Assembly: GCA_910587005.1 (NCBI GenBank)
Contig: CAJULB010000008.1
Location: 1 to 42,396 of the forward strand
Reading direction: 5' to 3'
DNA length: 42,396 bases
DNA from: an uncultured Christensenellaceae bacterium
Lineage (GTDB): Bacteria > Bacillota > Clostridia > Christensenellales > Borkfalkiaceae
A model generated the notes under the pieces. The model did no database searches. It was not told the DNA's origin and saw only the letters and a list, made by a program, of their open reading frames with translations. Position numbers and translations under genes: made by a program. Shown one piece after another: positions 22,504-32,081 of this stretch. Every line of letters starts with the position of its first letter. Position 1 is the first letter of the stretch.

Positions 22504-23376
22504 ATGAATGACGCGTGGTCTAAATACGTACAGGGCGCAAACACGTTGCACTATTCCCGCAAGCTCCGTTTTGACGATATTTTTTTCGGGCAGTACAAAG
22601 CTCTGTTTAATTTAGACGCCTTAAAAAAATTGAAAATTCTTGAAATCGGTTGCGGTACGGGCGCGCTTGCAAGCTCGCTCAGCCGTTGGTACCCGAATGC
22701 GGAAATAACGGCAATCGACCGCGACAGCGAGTTTATAAAGTTTGCTTCAACGCACAGCCGCGGCGCAAAATATATAGAGTGCGACGCAACCGCTTTGCCG
22801 TTTGAGGACGGTTCTTTTGACGTTACAGTATCCAACACCGTCGCCGAGCATATCGAGCCTTCAATGTTTTATTCCGAGCAACTGCGCGTGCTTAAAGAGG
22901 GCGGAATATGTCTTGTGCTTGTGGCAAGCAAGGGCGTAAAGGTTGAGGCGGACTGCCTTGCGGACAGCAATTTTGAGCGCAGTTTTTGGGAAAAAGCGGC
23001 AAAGCGCGACAACACTATTGAAAAATATTCGGTCGGGAAATACCGCATGAACGAGGCGCAACTGCCTGTCATAATGCAAAAGTATGGTTTTAAAGATATC
23101 AGCACGGGCTACGCCGTAATCGACTTAACGCCCGATAACCCCAAATATTCGGCAGAAATGGCGCGGGAGATGATTAACGCTGAACGATATTCCGCGCTGG
23201 ACGCAATTTCCGCGGTGCGCCGTGCAATACCGCAATATTTTTCGGCGGAGGAATTCGAAGAAATGACCCGCCTTGCCAACGCAAAGTACGACGCACGGCT
23301 TGCGCAATACGATAGTGGCGAAAAACAGTGGGATACGGCGGTTTCGGTCACATTGGCGGTGCGTGGCGTAAAGTAA
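22504..23376 (+). CDS. Class I SAM-dependent methyltransferase
   Basis: The 290-residue protein has motif I ILEIGCGTGALASSL at about 45-59, an acidic residue ending strand 2 (ITAIDRD), ECDATALPFEDGSFDVTVSNTVAEHI (motifs II-III) and LKEGGICLVLV, the Methyltransferase_11 pattern. The C-terminal 120 residues are helical and do not reveal the substrate. AAGGAG precedes the ATG by 7 nt. It stands alone between two terminators. The family fold is clear; the substrate is unknown. Confidence 0.88.
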   Translation: MNDAWSKYVQGANTLHYSRKLRFDDIFFGQYKALFNLDALKKLKILEIGCGTGALASSLSRWYPNAEITAIDRDSEFIKFASTHSRGAKYIECDATALPFEDGSFDVTVSNTVAEHIEPSMFYSEQLRVLKEGGICLVLVASKGVKVEADCLADSNFERSFWEKAAKRDNTIEKYSVGKYRMNEAQLPVIMQKYGFKDISTGYAVIDLTPDNPKYSAEMAREMINAERYSALDAISAVRRAIPQYFSAEEFEEMTRLANAKYDARLAQYDSGEKQWDTAVSVTLAVRGVK

Positions 23377-23408
23377 AAGGCGTTAAATTAAAGGCGCAAT
23401 AAAATAAT

Positions 23409-23606
23409 ATGCAATATAAAAAGGCGAAAGATTTACAAGCTTCGTCAATGTTAAAATGTTTGACTTTTTTGAAATTTTCAGCTAAATTCTACGGAATAGA
23501 GGGTATACTCTGGGCGGCGCCCGCGGCTGATTTAACAGCAGTGATAACCGCCGGGGTACTCACCGTAGCGTACTTTAAAAAGCTTGGAAAAACCGAAAAG
23601 CAATAA
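23409..23606 (+). pseudogene. C-terminal fragment resembling a MATE family transporter
   Basis: The 65-residue ORF contains YGIEGILWAAPAADLTAVIT and AYFKKLGK. This pattern, a Gly-hydrophobic loop, AAPAAD and a final helix leading to a short basic tail, matches the last helix of MATE efflux proteins, which are normally about 450 residues. No other part of a MATE gene precedes it. It is therefore probably a decayed remnant, or a short ORF that still can be translated, though no Shine-Dalgarno is clear. A terminator follows directly. Confidence 0.5.
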
Positions 23607-23624
23607 ACCGAAAAACCGCGATTG

Positions 23625-23650
23625 ACCCCGATATATGTCGGGGTTTTTGT
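23625..23650 (+). terminator. Terminator after the MATE remnant
   Basis: ACCCCGA/TCGGGGT 7-bp stem, 6-nt loop, T5-G-T6 tail. Retention of a good terminator supports a former complete gene here. Confidence 0.85.
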
Positions 23651-23696
23651 TTTTTAAAGCGCAAATTAGCCTTAAAAACAAATCTTGGTAAAAGTA

Positions 23697-23725
23697 TTGA
23701 TTTTTTTATCTTACTGTGCTAAACT
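23697..23725 (+). promoter_or_regulatory. helD promoter
   Basis: TTGATT (23697-23702), 17-bp spacer, TAAACT (23720-23725); TAAGG lies about 8 nt before the ATG at 23747. Confidence 0.65.
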
Positions 23726-23746
23726 AAGTTGTTGTAAGGTTTTTTT

Positions 23747-26119
23747 ATGGCTGATTTCAAATCACTTAAAAATTCAATCGACCCGCATAAGGAGCCGACA
23801 AAGCAGTTTTTTCTGGATTTGCTTGACGCAGATAAACAATGGTCTTGCGAGCAGGAGCACGTTTCCGCCGTAATGCAGATGCTTAAAGTGCTGTATATCG
23901 GCAGGTTAAAGGCGAAAATTTTCGCCGTCCGCGCCGAAAAAGAGCAAATTATGAACGAAGGCGAATATACTGCGGAAAAGTATAAGCGCGTGCTTGAAAT
24001 TAATGCGGAAATAGCGCGGTTAAAGGCAAAGACCGCGGAATATAAGCCGTTTTTCGACGAGCCGTACTTTGCGCGCATGGATTTAACGGACGAGGCGGAA
24101 GGCTACAACAGCTATTATATAGGCAAGCGCGGGGACGAGGGGCTGGAAATAGTTGACTGGCGCGCCCCGCTTGCACGCAAATATTACCAAAAAAGCCGTA
24201 CCGCTTTTTCCATAAACCAGTATAATTATAAGTTAATTTTGCGCCGCGCCCTCAGAACGGGCAAGGGCAAAGTGCTTGATATGAAAAACGAGTATCTTTC
24301 GCTGTCCGACTTTCTGACAAAGGAAGAAATCGGCGGACGTGACGAAAGTCTGATATTCGACCCGTTTTTAAAGGAAATTCTGCGCAGCCGCAAGGAAAAG
24401 CAGGAAATCTGCGACATTATCGAAACCATTCAGGAAAAGCAGTTTGAAATTATAACCCTGCCCGAGGGCGACGAGTTCGTGTTGCAGGGCGTTGCGGGCA
24501 GCGGCAAAACTATGATTTTACTGCACCGCCTTTCGTATATAATGTACAATAACGAAAGCGTGCGCCCCTCTGACGTGCTTGTCATAACTCCGTCGAATTC
24601 GTTCAATGCGTTTATAGACGAGCTTTCCGCCGTGTTAGAGCTGGAAAAGGTGCGCACAAGCACGTTGAGCGATTATTTTATAAATCTGTTAAAGAGCGCG
24701 GACGTTGATATTTCCAAAAAGGTTGACTACAACGCGCCCGTACCCGAAGATTATTTAAAATATATCTATTCTTCCGCGTATTCTAAGGACGTAGAGCGCA
24801 AGCTTTCGAAAATTTTCGACGGAATTTACGGGCTGTTCGCTTCCGCGGACTGCCTCGATACCGTAAACGAGGTAAAAGGCGCGTGCGCCGTTCAGATTGA
24901 AGAATACGAAAAAATCAAAAATTCCAGTTTGAGGATACGGCGCTGTATTTTGGGCGAAATAAAGGAAAAGCCCGACGGCGGACTTTACTACACAAAGCAG
25001 TTCCGCTATATGTTCAACTGCGTGCTTGACGTAAGCGAATTTTTAAATATCGTTTCAACCGATACGAGAATGAAGGAGTACGCTTACTTTTACAGACAAC
25101 TGCTTTCATTCTATAAATCGATAAAATATTTAAGGCGCTATTCCCGCAAAATCTGCCTTTCCGCAGTCGAGGATTTGACGCAGTTAAAGACCTCGGTTGA
25201 AAAGGAAATAACCGATTTAAAGCGCTATAAAATGAAAGTCGGCGACAGGGAAGTTTTGACGTACGCCGACGGAATTGACAAGCGCGAACAGCTGATTTCT
25301 GAAATTGATACGGCAATATCCCGCGTTGAAGCTATTTTAAGCGCGTTTGCAAAGCTTTACGACTTTGCGGACGTTATCCGAGGCGACAGCTATCTCGTGG
25401 CAATCGGCAAGTGCGATAGCACGTCTGATATTCTGCGGTTTTTCAATAAAGAAATCATAAAAAAAGCCAAAAGCAAGTACGGCGTGCCCGCAAAGCCTAT
25501 GGTCAGGTGCGACCCCTTCGCGCTGTGCCTTATTTTGACAAAGCTCGGCTTTAATCTTTCGCCCAAATTTTCGTTTATGTTCATAGACGAAGCGCAGGAC
25601 ATTTCTCCCGCTGAATACGGGGTTTTGAAAACGGTTAACGACAGGGCAATCTTCAACATATTCGGGGACTTAAAGCAAAATATAACCCCCGTGCGCGGTA
25701 TAACAGACTGGTCTGCGCTCGGCTATAAGACTTATAATCTGAATTTAAACTACCGCAACACCAACCAGATTGTGGAGTACGTTTCAAAAAACTTAGGCAT
25801 TGAAATGAGCGCAATCGGCTTTGACGGGTGCGAGGTGACGGAAATTCCCAAACGCTCGGTAACAAGCTGGCTTTCGGATAAAAACGGGCTTAAAGCCGTG
25901 ATATGCGCCGAGCAATCGCTTGAAAGCTATTCGCGCAAAAGCTATAATATTCTGCGGGAAACGGGCAAAATCTCAAAAACCAAAATCAACGTTATGACTG
26001 TTTATGAAAGCAAGGGGCTTGAATTTACCGCCGTAGCCGTTGACGACGGTGATATGACGGATAACGAAAAGTATATTGCCTACACCCGCGCCCTTAAAGA
26101 GCTTGCGCTGATAAGGTAA
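23747..26119 (+). CDS. helD: HelD-type RNA polymerase recycling motor (SF1 ATPase)
   Basis: The 790-residue protein matches HelD (774 residues in Bacillus subtilis). HelD binds RNA polymerase, enters its channels and ejects stalled or post-termination complexes using ATP. Seen: an N-terminal coiled coil (about 45-95) that in HelD enters the secondary channel, PYFARMDL and YYIGKRGDEGLEIVDWRAPLARKYY (family signature), Walker A LQGVAGSGKTMILLHRL (about 245-260), Walker B FMFIDEAQDISPAEY (about 609-623), IFGDLKQNI, NLNYRNTNQI and C-terminal VYESKGLEFTAVAV and AYTRALKEL (motifs V and VI). It carries its own promoter. Its stop lies inside the first arm of palindromic element copy 3. Confidence 0.9.
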   Translation: MADFKSLKNSIDPHKEPTKQFFLDLLDADKQWSCEQEHVSAVMQMLKVLYIGRLKAKIFAVRAEKEQIMNEGEYTAEKYKRVLEINAEIARLKAKTAEYKPFFDEPYFARMDLTDEAEGYNSYYIGKRGDEGLEIVDWRAPLARKYYQKSRTAFSINQYNYKLILRRALRTGKGKVLDMKNEYLSLSDFLTKEEIGGRDESLIFDPFLKEILRSRKEKQEICDIIETIQEKQFEIITLPEGDEFVLQGVAGSGKTMILLHRLSYIMYNNESVRPSDVLVITPSNSFNAFIDELSAVLELEKVRTSTLSDYFINLLKSADVDISKKVDYNAPVPEDYLKYIYSSAYSKDVERKLSKIFDGIYGLFASADCLDTVNEVKGACAVQIEEYEKIKNSSLRIRRCILGEIKEKPDGGLYYTKQFRYMFNCVLDVSEFLNIVSTDTRMKEYAYFYRQLLSFYKSIKYLRRYSRKICLSAVEDLTQLKTSVEKEITDLKRYKMKVGDREVLTYADGIDKREQLISEIDTAISRVEAILSAFAKLYDFADVIRGDSYLVAIGKCDSTSDILRFFNKEIIKKAKSKYGVPAKPMVRCDPFALCLILTKLGFNLSPKFSFMFIDEAQDISPAEYGVLKTVNDRAIFNIFGDLKQNITPVRGITDWSALGYKTYNLNLNYRNTNQIVEYVSKNLGIEMSAIGFDGCEVTEIPKRSVTSWLSDKNGLKAVICAEQSLESYSRKSYNILRETGKISKTKINVMTVYESKGLEFTAVAVDDGDMTDNEKYIAYTRALKELALIR

Positions 26120-26237
26120 ATCTTATATAAACATCGCAATACTGTGTTGCGCTGCGGCAACCCTCAGTCATTTACGTTTAAGTAAACTCCTTCGGGTTTT
26201 CCTCGCGCGCCTTGTCTTGCTTGTTTCTCTAAGATTT
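26117..26237 (+). repeat. Structured 3'-UTR element, copy 3 (after helD)
   Basis: The first arm (TAAATCTTATATAAAC) starts at the helD stop codon and pairs with GTTTCTCTAAGATTTA. Inner stems are GCAATAC/GTCTTGC, AACCC/GGGTT where copies 1 and 2 have TTTTT/AAAAA, and GTTTAC/GTAAAC where they have GTGTAC/GTACAC. Pairing is thus kept while sequence changes. A terminator follows 34 nt later. Confidence 0.8.
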
Positions 26238-26270
26238 AAACGGCTCAACATTAACTTAATTTACATTTAA

Positions 26271-26301
26271 AAAACCGCTTTTAAGGCGGTTTTATTTTTT
26301 T
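26271..26301 (+). terminator. helD terminator
   Basis: AAAACCGC/GCGGTTTT stem with a 7-nt loop and a TTTTATTTTTTT tail. It ends 22 bp before the ATG at 26323. Confidence 0.88.
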
Positions 26302-26369
26302 GCGCAAGTCAATAATTTCATTATGCGAAAAATAGCCGTTGAATACTCTAAAAAAATCAGCCGTAGCGC

Positions 26370-26398
26370 TTGCCCTGACTATGAAAAAGTGGTACAAT
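26370..26398 (+). promoter_or_regulatory. Promoter inside the upstream-extended DUF4011 frame
   Basis: TTGCCC (26370-26375), 17-bp spacer, TACAAT (26393-26398). A start near 26405 would lead to AAAGGGG at 26437-26443 and ATG 26449. Confidence 0.5.
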
Positions 26399-26448
26399 TT
26401 AAACGTATTAACGACGCACTTGTACAAGCGTGCATAAAAGGGGCATAT

Positions 26449-29400
26449 ATGGCTGGTAAAGCTCAGAAACCTATCGAAACATTAGAAATTGAAGGCGAAA
26501 TTTTAAACACCGTTTCCTACGCGGCGTTTTATTGCCGACTGCCGCTTTTCACGTCCTTTAAAATCTTTAACACCGACGTTGAAAACGCAAACGATATAAC
26601 CGTGGCTGTGGGCGGTTCTACGCCGCTTATACTGCCTTCGGAAGTGCATATTGAAGAAATTCCGCACGAAAGCAGTGTAGAGGCAATTCCCCAAAATCTT
26701 TTAAATCCCAAATATCTTGCCGAGCTGGAACAGCCCGAAGTCTGCACCGTAAGCGTAAAGCTGACCTGCGGTAAAAATCTTGTGTGCGAGCTGGAAGCAA
26801 ACGTAACCGCCCTGCCCATAGACTGTTGGAGCGGGCTTTCGGGCAATACGGAAATGCTTTCTTCATTCGTGCGTCCCAAAATTGCAGACTGTCAGAAGAT
26901 TTTGGCGGAAGCGGGGTTACAGCTTAAAACGTGGGGGTATTCCACCGAATTCGCGGGCTATGCCGGCACGGACAAAAACGGCGTGCGCGGTGCGGCGGCG
27001 GCGGTGTTTACCGCAATTCACCGCCTTAATATAGAGCACGCGGACAGTGAAGATTTAACCGCGGTGACAAGGGTGCGCGACGCTTCGGAAATAATCCGGC
27101 TTAAAACGGCGACCACGCTCGAACTTGCGGTGTTTGCCGCAAGCTGTCTTGAAGCGACCAAATTAAACCCCGTTCTGCTTTTGGGTAAAAACCGCGTTGC
27201 AGTGGGAGTATGGCTTTATGAAAGCTGTTTTTCCTCTGCCTTGCAGGACGATATGCAGTTGATTGAAAAGTATATGTCCGACGGTGTAAACAACCTTACG
27301 CTTTTCGACGCGGAAGACTTTTTCGTCCACAAAAACGCAAGCTACACCACAAGCGAGGCGCACGCCCGCGCGGGGTTACAGCGCGGCGACTATGAAATCT
27401 GCCTCGACATAAAACGTTGCCGTGTGGGCGGAATTTTATCTATGCCGTTAAAGGTTAAAAGCTCGCACGGGTACGAGCTTTTGGCTGACAGACAGCTTTC
27501 CTACGATGAAAAACCTCAGGAAGTTTTCGACGCTTCGCGTTTCGAATACGATAAAACCGTCAGCAAGGAAACAAACTGGCAGCGCAGACTTCTTGATTTG
27601 TCGCAAAAAAACAACCTTTTGAATTTCCGTTATAAGCGCGACTGTCTGCACGTTCTGTGCGCGGACTTGCCTGCGTTCTGTCAGATGCTGGAAGAAAAAG
27701 GCAAGTTCACCATTCTGCCCAACGCAACCGCGATAGACGACGCTGTGTACTTCGGCGACAGCAAGGGCGTAAGAAGCATGGCGGAGCTTATTTCTATTGA
27801 AATGAAGTCGGGCAAACTGCGCTGTATATGCTCTGCCGAGCACTTACAGGAAACTTCCGGCACGCTTATAAGAAAAGCGCGTTCCGCGGAGGAGGAAGCG
27901 GGCGCAAAGACGCTGTACCTTGCCCTCGGCTTTTTGAAGTGGAGGCATACGGACGATAAGGAGGACAGGTTTGCGCCTATCGTGCTTTTGCCCGTTACGT
28001 TAAAGCGCCTTAAAACTCAGGGCGTGCTTTTGGAAGCGGGCGACGGGTACGAGGTGAACACAACCCTCCTCGAATTTTTAAAGCAGGACTTCGGCATAGA
28101 CATACGCGGAGTGGACGGCAAGGGGCTTGCCCCCAATGAAATAATAGCGGTATTCCGCTCTAAAACGGCTAATATGTCGGGGTGGATGGTCTATGAGGAC
28201 GTGTACCTTTCACAGTTCACGTTCGCAAGATATGCAATGTGGGCGGACGTAAAAAATAACGTCAAGCTCTATTCCAAAAATCCGCTTATAGAAAGTCTTA
28301 TAACAAATACCAACCGCTTGCAGGAAAACAAGCTTTGCGCCGTTTCGGAGGACGACAGCGACCCGTGCGAGGTGCTTACGCCCCTTCCTTGCGACAGCAC
28401 GCAGTACGCGGCGGTTGCCGAATCCGCAAAGGGCACAACCTTTGTTTTGCACGGTCCTCCCGGCACGGGCAAAAGCCAGACTATAACGAATATTATCGCA
28501 AACGCGTTGCATAGTGGAAAGCGCGTGCTTTTCGTTGCGGAAAAGCAGGCGGCTTTGCAAGTAGTTAAAAAGCGTCTTTCGGACATAGGCATAGGCGAAT
28601 TCTGCCTTGAACTTCATTCGGGCAAGTCCGCGGACAAGTCTGAAATTATCCGCAGTATAGAAAATACTCTTTCGCTCACCCAAAGAAGCGATAACGAGCG
28701 GTTTTTAAGCGCGGGCGCGCAGATTTCGGAAGTGCGCTCGGCTCTCCGTGCGCCGCTTGCCGCGCTCCACAAAAAACGCAGGCTGGGCGTTTCCGTTTAC
28801 GAGGGAATAGTTTACTACCTTCAAAACAAAAACGCGCCCGAGCTGTTGAATATAGAAAGCACTTTTTACGACAGCCTTACAAAGCAAAAGCTTGAAGAAT
28901 GCGAAACCATGCTTTTAACGGCGCAGGCGGCGGCAAAGGAATGCGGCGGGGTTTACCGTTCGCCGTTCTCGGAGGTAAGGCTTACCGAATGTACCGCAAA
29001 GACAAAAACCGCGGTTTTATGCGCGGCGGAAGTAGTGCTTGCCGAGCTTAAACACCTTAAAAACTACCTCGGAATTTTTCTTGATACGTTCAACCAGAAA
29101 ATCAGCAAATTCACCTATAAAAAGCTTGAAAATTTAATTGCCGTTGCCGCCGTTTTGAAGGAAGGCTCTTTGGACGAATTTTTCGGCTGCGATGAGGAAG
29201 AACTGTACAAATTCTACAATGCAAATTTGCGTTACGACAGCGAGGTAAAGCACTGGCTTAAAAACTTCAAAACTCTGCCCGATATTTCCCGTCTTGCGGG
29301 CGAAATTGAAAAGGAAATTGATAACTGGGGTGAAAATTACCGTTCCTCGCGCACGTTGCTTTCGGTAATCAAGCGCATTAACCGCTGTGCAAAAACGCCC

Positions 29401-32070
29401 GTGCCCGAAAAGGACGAGCTTGAATGGATAAAACGTGCGTACGAGATAGAGCAGGCGAAAACCCGCATATTCACAAACACAAAGCTTTATCAGAATTTTG
29501 TAAGCTTCGGCGGAATAAACGATAAAAAGCGTACGGAATTTTTAAAGCCGTTTTACGAGCTTCACGCGCTCTGCGCCGAAACGTTTATGGACTATAACGC
29601 CGACGCCTTCAACAGCGTTTGCGTCCAGTCGCAGGGCGGTACGCTTAAACCGCTTATTTCAGGGCTTATTTCCGCCGCGACGGGCTTTGTAAAGAGCGCG
29701 GAGCAGTTTTTAAAGACGGTAAAAGCCGACAAATCGGCGTTCCTTGACGAGGACGTTTTCGAGTGCTACACGCAAAAATGCACCGCGCTTATCGACAATA
29801 TTGATATGTTGCCTGCGTGGTGTATGTATAAGCAAACGGCTAAAAAGCTGAACGACAGCGGTCTTTCGTTTATGACCGATGCAATGGAAAGCGGAAAAAT
29901 CAACGGCAAACAGATTTTGTCGTCCTTCCGTAAAAACGTTTACCGCAACTTTATTCAGACGAATATCCCCGCGGACGAATGTCTTTCCGCATTCTCTGGC
30001 AACGTTCTTGACGAAAATGCAACTAACTTCTCGCGTCAGCTTGAAGAATTTACTGCGTTAACTCGTGAAGAAATCCGCACCGAATTGATTTCAAGACTGC
30101 CCGCAAAGGAAACGGAAGGCCCGCTCGCGTTAGAGCTTATGACCTTCCAGCGCAGTATAAAGGGCAATATGCGCGCTTTCAATATCCGCAATCTGTTCAC
30201 CGAAGTGCCCGAGCTTATGAAAACCGTTGCTCCGTGCATGCTTATGAGCCCTATAACCGTTTCCCAGTATCTTCCCGCGGACAGCGCGCTTTTCGATATG
30301 GTAATTTTCGACGAAGCCTCGCAGATGCCCACGTGCGAAGCCGTTCCCTCGCTTGCAAGGGCAAAAAGCGCGATTATCGTCGGCGACCCCAAACAGATGC
30401 CGCCCACAATGTTCTTCTCGGGCTCCGGTCAGGACGAAGACCACCCCGAAGCGGAGGATTTGGAAAGCGTGCTTGAAGACTGCCTTGCTTTGGGCATACC
30501 CGAAAAGCACCTTGTATGGCACTACCGCTCAAAGCACGAAAGTCTTATAGCTTTTTCCAATATCACCTATTATTCCAGCAAGCTTTGCACGTTCCCCTCG
30601 CCCGACGCAATGGACAGTAAGGTAACTTTGCGCCTTATAGAGAACGGCGTTTACGAGCGCGGAACTTCCAAATGCAACAGGGAGGAGGCGGAAGCGCTTG
30701 TGGCGGAGGTTATTAAACGCTTGAAGGACGAACGCTTGCGCCGTTCGAGCATAGGTATAGTAACTTTCAGTACGCCACAGCAAATTTATATCGAGCGTCT
30801 GCTGAACAAGCAAATAATCAAGCTCGGTCTGGAAGAAGCCGCGTACGAGCGCGAAGAACCGCTGTTTATAAAGAACCTTGAAAACGTTCAGGGCGACGAA
30901 AGGGACGTTATCCTCTTTTCGGTATGCTACGGGCCCGATAAATTCGGCAAAATTTCCTTAAACTTCGGGCCGTTGAACCAGTTCGGCGGCTGGCGACGTC
31001 TTAACGTTGCGGTTTCGCGCGCAAGGGAAGAAATGGTTGTATTCTCGTCAATGCGCTATTCGATGATAGACCTTTCGCGCACAACCTCGCGCGGAGTTGC
31101 GGGCTTGAAAGCCTTTCTTGAATTTGCCGAAAAAGGCAGGGCGAACATTTCCGTCAGGAGCGATGAAATTATTATAAACCGTCAGGGCATAGGCAAATTT
31201 ATTGCGGAGGAGCTTTCAACCTACGGCTACGACTGCCGTTGCGACGTCGGCGTTTCCGACTTCAAGATAGACGTTGCCGTAACCGACCCCAAAAACAAGC
31301 ACAATTTTATACTTGCAGTGCTTTGCGACGGTACTCGGCAGTTCTCCGTAAAAGACCGCTCGGTTATGCAGGTGCAGACGTTGAAGCGCAACAACTGGAA
31401 CGTTTACCGCCTGTATTCCATTAATTTCTTCAACAACCCCAAGCGGGAAATCAAAAAGCTTAAAGACTACCTCGATAAGCTTACCGAGGGCGGAAAACCA
31501 GTGCAAATCAGCTTTAAAAAGCCTTACCGCGCTGTAAAAGCCGAAGCCAAAGAGGTTGACCCCGCATATATTTTAAGCGGTGAAAACGACGCCGAGGTTA
31601 TCCGCTTGTTAAAGGCGGTCGTCACGGCTGAAGAGCCCATTTCAACGCAGTTTTTAATGAAGCGCACGCTTTCGCTGTTCGGCATATCCAAATACGGAAT
31701 CAAGCTTGAAAGCAAACTGCGCTCGCTGATTGATAAATGCGATTTTGCAAGCTGTGAAATGCTGGGCAACGTGTATTATTTCAAGTCCGACAAGTACGGC
31801 GGGTTTGACAGATACCGCGTAGAGGAAAACACTTTCCTCCGCTCGACCGATACCGACTACACGCCTTACGATATAATATCGGTTATCAAAGGAATGTTGC
31901 TCATCCGTGTAAGTATGTACGCGGACGAGCTTATCCCCGCCGTTTTAAAGGAAATTAAGGTACCGCGCTCGTCCGATAAGCTTGTTGCGCTTGTGTATTC
32001 GTGTATTGACGAGGGCGTGCGCCGCGGACTTTTAATACGTTCGGTATCCGACAGAATTTCCCTCGCGTGA
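26449..32070 (+). CDS. Large DUF4011 / SF1 helicase / MTES_1575 / DUF3320 protein
   Basis: The 1873-residue protein has an N-terminal Ig-like/DUF4011 part (FYCRLPLFTSFKIFN, then LLDLSQKNNLLNFRYKRD near 378), SF1 helicase motifs Walker A LHGPPGTGKSQTITNII (about 667), Walker B FDMVIFDEASQM (about 1284), VGDPKQMPPT, WHYRSKHESLIAFSN, QGDERDVILFS and LNVAVSRAREEMVVFSS (about 1517), an MTES_1575 REase-like domain (VGVSDFKIDVAV, AVLCDGTRQF near 1599-1625) and a DUF3320 C-terminus. Such proteins occur in defence and mobile contexts, but their biochemistry is little known. ATG 26449 is preferred: it has AAAGGGG, and the family's first strand follows within 15 residues; ATG 26323 adds 42 residues. Confidence 0.85.
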   Translation: MAGKAQKPIETLEIEGEILNTVSYAAFYCRLPLFTSFKIFNTDVENANDITVAVGGSTPLILPSEVHIEEIPHESSVEAIPQNLLNPKYLAELEQPEVCTVSVKLTCGKNLVCELEANVTALPIDCWSGLSGNTEMLSSFVRPKIADCQKILAEAGLQLKTWGYSTEFAGYAGTDKNGVRGAAAAVFTAIHRLNIEHADSEDLTAVTRVRDASEIIRLKTATTLELAVFAASCLEATKLNPVLLLGKNRVAVGVWLYESCFSSALQDDMQLIEKYMSDGVNNLTLFDAEDFFVHKNASYTTSEAHARAGLQRGDYEICLDIKRCRVGGILSMPLKVKSSHGYELLADRQLSYDEKPQEVFDASRFEYDKTVSKETNWQRRLLDLSQKNNLLNFRYKRDCLHVLCADLPAFCQMLEEKGKFTILPNATAIDDAVYFGDSKGVRSMAELISIEMKSGKLRCICSAEHLQETSGTLIRKARSAEEEAGAKTLYLALGFLKWRHTDDKEDRFAPIVLLPVTLKRLKTQGVLLEAGDGYEVNTTLLEFLKQDFGIDIRGVDGKGLAPNEIIAVFRSKTANMSGWMVYEDVYLSQFTFARYAMWADVKNNVKLYSKNPLIESLITNTNRLQENKLCAVSEDDSDPCEVLTPLPCDSTQYAAVAESAKGTTFVLHGPPGTGKSQTITNIIANALHSGKRVLFVAEKQAALQVVKKRLSDIGIGEFCLELHSGKSADKSEIIRSIENTLSLTQRSDNERFLSAGAQISEVRSALRAPLAALHKKRRLGVSVYEGIVYYLQNKNAPELLNIESTFYDSLTKQKLEECETMLLTAQAAAKECGGVYRSPFSEVRLTECTAKTKTAVLCAAEVVLAELKHLKNYLGIFLDTFNQKISKFTYKKLENLIAVAAVLKEGSLDEFFGCDEEELYKFYNANLRYDSEVKHWLKNFKTLPDISRLAGEIEKEIDNWGENYRSSRTLLSVIKRINRCAKTPVPEKDELEWIKRAYEIEQAKTRIFTNTKLYQNFVSFGGINDKKRTEFLKPFYELHALCAETFMDYNADAFNSVCVQSQGGTLKPLISGLISAATGFVKSAEQFLKTVKADKSAFLDEDVFECYTQKCTALIDNIDMLPAWCMYKQTAKKLNDSGLSFMTDAMESGKINGKQILSSFRKNVYRNFIQTNIPADECLSAFSGNVLDENATNFSRQLEEFTALTREEIRTELISRLPAKETEGPLALELMTFQRSIKGNMRAFNIRNLFTEVPELMKTVAPCMLMSPITVSQYLPADSALFDMVIFDEASQMPTCEAVPSLARAKSAIIVGDPKQMPPTMFFSGSGQDEDHPEAEDLESVLEDCLALGIPEKHLVWHYRSKHESLIAFSNITYYSSKLCTFPSPDAMDSKVTLRLIENGVYERGTSKCNREEAEALVAEVIKRLKDERLRRSSIGIVTFSTPQQIYIERLLNKQIIKLGLEEAAYEREEPLFIKNLENVQGDERDVILFSVCYGPDKFGKISLNFGPLNQFGGWRRLNVAVSRAREEMVVFSSMRYSMIDLSRTTSRGVAGLKAFLEFAEKGRANISVRSDEIIINRQGIGKFIAEELSTYGYDCRCDVGVSDFKIDVAVTDPKNKHNFILAVLCDGTRQFSVKDRSVMQVQTLKRNNWNVYRLYSINFFNNPKREIKKLKDYLDKLTEGGKPVQISFKKPYRAVKAEAKEVDPAYILSGENDAEVIRLLKAVVTAEEPISTQFLMKRTLSLFGISKYGIKLESKLRSLIDKCDFASCEMLGNVYYFKSDKYGGFDRYRVEENTFLRSTDTDYTPYDIISVIKGMLLIRVSMYADELIPAVLKEIKVPRSSDKLVALVYSCIDEGVRRGLLIRSVSDRISLA

Positions 32071-32081
32071 TTTATAATCTG

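Noticed and set aside
26323..26448. 42-residue N-terminal extension of the DUF4011 protein
   Set aside because: It lacks a Shine-Dalgarno, overlaps a promoter, and is not needed by the family's first domain; kept as an alternative start only.
29879..30061. Short frames inside the DUF4011 gene
   Set aside because: They are shadows in other frames with no start signals.
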